DNA of 64,000 bases from CAMDTE01 sp964504345 (GTDB taxonomy: Bacteria; Bacteroidota; Bacteroidia; Flavobacteriales; Schleiferiaceae). The DNA lies in contig CAZDDX010000001.1 of assembly GCA_964504345.1 (NCBI GenBank), forward strand, positions 248,001 to 312,000. Direction: 5' to 3'. The notes under the pieces were generated by a model that searched no databases, was not told where the DNA came from, and saw only the letters and a list, made by a program, of their open reading frames with translations. The stretch's first letter is position 1; every line of letters begins with the position of its first letter. Made by a program: the position numbers and the translations under genes. Shown one piece after another: positions 61,735 through 64,000 of this stretch.

Positions 61735-63154
61735 CAACACCGTCGTTTTGCAATTGTGCTTCCAAGGCTCTAAGGATTCCCTCTCCAGCTTTGCGGGCGC
61801 CTCTAGGTGTAAAGTGGATGTAGTCTGGCCCGGCCAATGGAGGATTGACCTCTTCCACCCAACGGCGCATGGAACCGACTCCGCCCATGAACGCGTAGGT
61901 ATCAAAATAACCCACGCCTTCCTCAAACGCCGCCTTCTTCAACGCGTCGCGCACGTTTTCTAAATTGGGGAATGTTTCGTACGTCAAATCCACTTTGCGG
62001 CACATGTCCGACGGTCCGATGAGGACGATGTCCGCGTCCGGACACCACTGCTGGAACAATCTAATTTGAAGCGCTATGGAACGTCCAAAACGGTCCACCG
62101 CGGCTTGGTCTTTAACGTGGGGAACCGCATTCCCGCCAAACTGCAGCAAGATCAATCCAACCGGCTCGCGTCCCAAAGCACGCCCAAAGTGCGCCCGGTC
62201 CATGCTGCTGAACGTCACGCCGGCTGCACCGCGCATGGCGATGTTGTCCACGGACACCCCCTGGTTGCCATCGAACGAAATGCCGTGTGCATCCGGACTG
62301 TCTACCCCCTCAAATTCCATCCGAATTTTGCGCGGCGTAGCCGTCAATCGCCACGTTTCTGAATCGATCCCGGTCGTTTCCGAAAGTGTGCGCACCGAAT
62401 GCAATGTATCGTTTGTATAGAAACGAACCGTCAACGGTGCGCGCAGATTTCCATACGTAAACGTGATTTTGCGGAACGACCGCGCATGACTGTACGCCAC
62501 ATTGGAGGGTCTGAATTCCAACCAAGCACTGATCGTGTCCGTTCCGAGTGCTTGGTCCGCCGGGGTAAAACGAGCCATCAAACCTTGGATGCCGTATTGC
62601 TTACTCGCAACGCGCACGCTGGGCGGGCCAAAATGCGTGTAGCGCTTCCAGTTGCTGCTTGCGGTGTGTTGCAAACTGAAATTCGGAACAAAGGGGAATA
62701 CCGGTTGAATCGACGGTCCTTCGCCTCCAAAGCGTTTTTGGAAGTATTCCCGCAACAATGATGTCATACGATCCCCTTCAATTTGGGAATCCCCAAAATG
62801 CAAAACCCGCAGGCTGCCTCCCTCTTTTGCCACACGCCGCAAGGCACGGACCAATTTTTTCAACCCCGTTGAGTCCGACGGTTCATACTGAAGACGGTCG
62901 CCTTCCGGTAAAGATTTCAATGCGTCGGGATCGCCCGCCAGGTCGTCCAAATTCAAAACGGTATCGATCTGCTGAGCATCAACCGGTACGGTGTTTCGTC
63001 CCCCTCCTCCATTCGAAAACGAGGACCACTGGGGTATTTTGAATGCCGTGCCGGGAATTTTCCCCGACGGAAATAGGAGCATCAACAGCCCGATGGCTAT
63101 GGCAATGCCGCCCATAAAGAATAATGCGCGCGTGGGCTTTACCTGGGAATCCAT
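61721..63154 (-). CDS. Second exported SGNH/GDSL-type hydrolase or acyltransferase
   Basis: A 477-residue relative of the neighbouring SGNH protein. It has a signal anchor ('LFFMGGIAIAIGLLMLLFP', about 10-28), a linker of low complexity, and SGNH blocks: nucleophile Ser in 'VLHFGDSQIEGDRM' (about residue 121), Asn in 'LLQFGGNAVPHVKD', and Asp/His in 'GPDYIHFTPRGARKAG'. The first block is the canonical GDS form, whereas the neighbour has GGSH, so the pair has diverged. The gene overlaps the LysM gene by 16 bases and the next SGNH gene by 14, meaning the four-gene operon is tightly coupled. Confidence 0.88.
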   Translation of the reverse strand: MDSQVKPTRALFFMGGIAIAIGLLMLLFPSGKIPGTAFKIPQWSSFSNGGGGRNTVPVDAQQIDTVLNLDDLAGDPDALKSLPEGDRLQYEPSDSTGLKKLVRALRRVAKEGGSLRVLHFGDSQIEGDRMTSLLREYFQKRFGGEGPSIQPVFPFVPNFSLQHTASSNWKRYTHFGPPSVRVASKQYGIQGLMARFTPADQALGTDTISAWLEFRPSNVAYSHARSFRKITFTYGNLRAPLTVRFYTNDTLHSVRTLSETTGIDSETWRLTATPRKIRMEFEGVDSPDAHGISFDGNQGVSVDNIAMRGAAGVTFSSMDRAHFGRALGREPVGLILLQFGGNAVPHVKDQAAVDRFGRSIALQIRLFQQWCPDADIVLIGPSDMCRKVDLTYETFPNLENVRDALKKAAFEEGVGYFDTYAFMGGVGSMRRWVEEVNPPLAGPDYIHFTPRGARKAGEGILRALEAQLQNDGVDAPL

Positions 63155-63960
63155 AGAATTTGACCGGGGTAGATGGTTGTTTTTCCTTTGTTCAGGCGAA
63201 CCAATTCAGCTTCCGTGGTGCCGGGAAATTTTTTGGCAATTTTCCAAAAACTATCCCCTGTTTTCACCACGTACTTAATTTTTTGAGGAGCCGATTGCGG
63301 TGCAGCGGATTGCGGTGCAACAGGTTTGGTCGCAACGGGGTTGGCCGTTGTGGAGGGGGAGGCGGGCGTCGTTTCGGCTACGCCCACCGTCGAACTGGAA
63401 GCATTTGAACCGTCGGTACCCACAACAGAAACGGGTGCCACCAAAGCAGTTAATACGGGAGCGGCAGCAACAACAGGACTCAACTCAGTCCAAAGCAACC
63501 GAGCCTCCAAGAGCTTACCTTGGGACCACCCCGATTGAGCCAACCACTCTTTACTGAATTCCGCTTGACGAATTCGGTTCAAATCACGTTCTCGTTCGCA
63601 GGAATCCAAACGCCATCTTTTGGCCACGCGGACCGCATAAGCTGGAGAGACCGCCAATGCAATATCCGCCAAAACAGAGTCCTGATAAACCAATAAGGCT
63701 TTTTTCCATTGGGCTTCCGCTGCGAACTGTGCGCAGGAACTGTCCAATCGTTCGTCCACGGGCCCTTTCAACAACAGTCCGTATTTCAAAGCAACCGGCT
63801 CGCTCAGTAGCCAGGGCCCCTTGCGATCCACCGCACTTTCATCTGGCACTTGCAGGGCGAAGCGAATGGCCGGAATGCGTTCGGGTTTGACGCAAACCGG
63901 TTGTGCTCCCAGCCGCAGAACGACGAGCAAGATCAACAGAAGCGGAAAGCATTTGCGCAC
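63139..63960 (-). CDS. Exported LysM-domain protein
   Basis: A 273-residue protein with signal peptide 'CFPLLLILLVVLRLGAQ'. The middle section (about 30-160) is of unknown fold and rich in Arg/Ala helices. A Ser/Thr/Ala/Pro-rich linker (about 165-225) leads to a C-terminal LysM domain ('KYVVKTGDSFWKIAKKFPGT' through 'YPGQILWIPR', about 228-273) that binds GlcNAc chains of peptidoglycan. It starts the operon with two SGNH proteins and an MBOAT and could tether the acylation machine to the wall. GTG 63960 is chosen; a TACCTTTG element ends 5 bases before it. Confidence 0.85.
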   Translation of the reverse strand: MRKCFPLLLILLVVLRLGAQPVCVKPERIPAIRFALQVPDESAVDRKGPWLLSEPVALKYGLLLKGPVDERLDSSCAQFAAEAQWKKALLVYQDSVLADIALAVSPAYAVRVAKRWRLDSCERERDLNRIRQAEFSKEWLAQSGWSQGKLLEARLLWTELSPVVAAAPVLTALVAPVSVVGTDGSNASSSTVGVAETTPASPSTTANPVATKPVAPQSAAPQSAPQKIKYVVKTGDSFWKIAKKFPGTTEAELVRLNKGKTTIYPGQILWIPR

Positions 63961-63965
63961 AGCGC

Positions 63966-63973
63966 CAAAGGTA
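63966..63973 (-). promoter_or_regulatory. -7 promoter element TACCTTTG for the LysM-SGNH-MBOAT operon
   Basis: Exact TAnnTTTG match on the minus strand, 5 bases before GTG 63960. Confidence 0.55.
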
Positions 63974-63985
63974 AAACATCCTTCG

Positions 63986-63993
63986 TACCTTTG
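63986..63993 (+). promoter_or_regulatory. -7 promoter element TACCTTTG at the right edge
   Basis: Exact TAnnTTTG match followed by CAGAAGA to the end of the window; it presumably drives a plus-strand gene just outside, divergent from the LysM operon. Confidence 0.45.
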
Positions 63994-64000
63994 CAGAAGA

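Noticed and set aside
1..64000. CRISPR arrays, tRNA or rRNA genes, IS elements and prophage
   Set aside because: No direct repeats with regular spacers, cloverleaf-like sequences, transposase motifs or phage structural genes were seen; the few intergenic regions are short and accounted for by promoters and terminators.

Overview
The window looks like chromosomal DNA from a gliding or T9SS-bearing member of the Bacteroidota, probably near the Flavobacteriales. The supports are two or more giant secreted proteins ending in type IX secretion (T9SS) sorting domains, one with a gliding-motility type B C-terminus, a GldI-like FKBP domain downstream of a DHH phosphoesterase next to ndk, a long Bacteroidota-style GAPDH, DUF349 and DUF4159 proteins, the recF/DUF721 and TPR/ribH neighbourhood, and repeated TAnnTTTG promoter elements of the Bacteroidota sigma factor. 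Base composition is moderately GC-rich and coding density is very high. I see no rRNA, tRNA, CRISPR array, insertion sequence or prophage, and no gene-free stretch above 300 bases.

Layout. 1-4484 (-) is the N-terminal part of a huge FN3/MAM repeat surface protein that runs off the left edge. 4543-9651 (+) holds a DUF4159 protein, a THUMP-like methyltransferase and a PKD/type B sorting-domain protein. 9717-12265 (-) is a cysteine desulfurase and a GlmM-type mutase. 12391-19468 (+) runs TPR protein, DUF368 (undecaprenyl-phosphate translocase family), aroE, DUF349 protein and uvrB. 19583-23376 (-) is a block of three peptidyl-prolyl isomerase genes: two cyclophilin-FKBP fusions and a DHH phosphoesterase fused in frame to a GldI-like lipoprotein. 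ndk (+), DUF721 and recF (-) follow, then (+) a TPR membrane protein, ribH, a phospho-sugar mutase, a TlpA-like thioredoxin protein, a YkgJ-type cysteine-cluster protein and a 1,614-residue subtilase. Next come a sodium:solute symporter (-) and, divergent from it, recR and a glycosyltransferase (+), then a 2-oxoacid dehydrogenase E2, an exonuclease, an FAH-family enzyme and a second giant T9SS cargo. clpB (+) is followed by a cell-wall operon (-) of dapF, a GNAT acetyltransferase and mltG. htrA/degP and GAPDH (+) precede lrp, gcvT and miaE (-), an mltF-like transglycosylase (+), and a terminal operon (-) of a LysM protein, two SGNH hydrolases and an MBOAT acyltransferase, which looks like an envelope O-acylation module.

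Themes. Much of the window serves the envelope: secreted T9SS cargo, periplasmic folding (PPIases, HtrA), peptidoglycan precursor and remodelling (GlmM, DapF, MltG, MltF, LysM protein), lipid-carrier recycling (DUF368) and polymer acylation (MBOAT/SGNH). The rest is housekeeping: DNA repair (UvrB, RecF, RecR), central metabolism and tRNA modification. The least ordinary observations are the NrnA-GldI fusion with an internal lipoprotein signal, tandem cyclophilin-FKBP fusions, a set of promoters whose -7 element lies only 3-7 bases before the start codon (predicting leaderless mRNAs), and a glycosyltransferase ending in a remnant of a membrane sugar-phosphate transferase.
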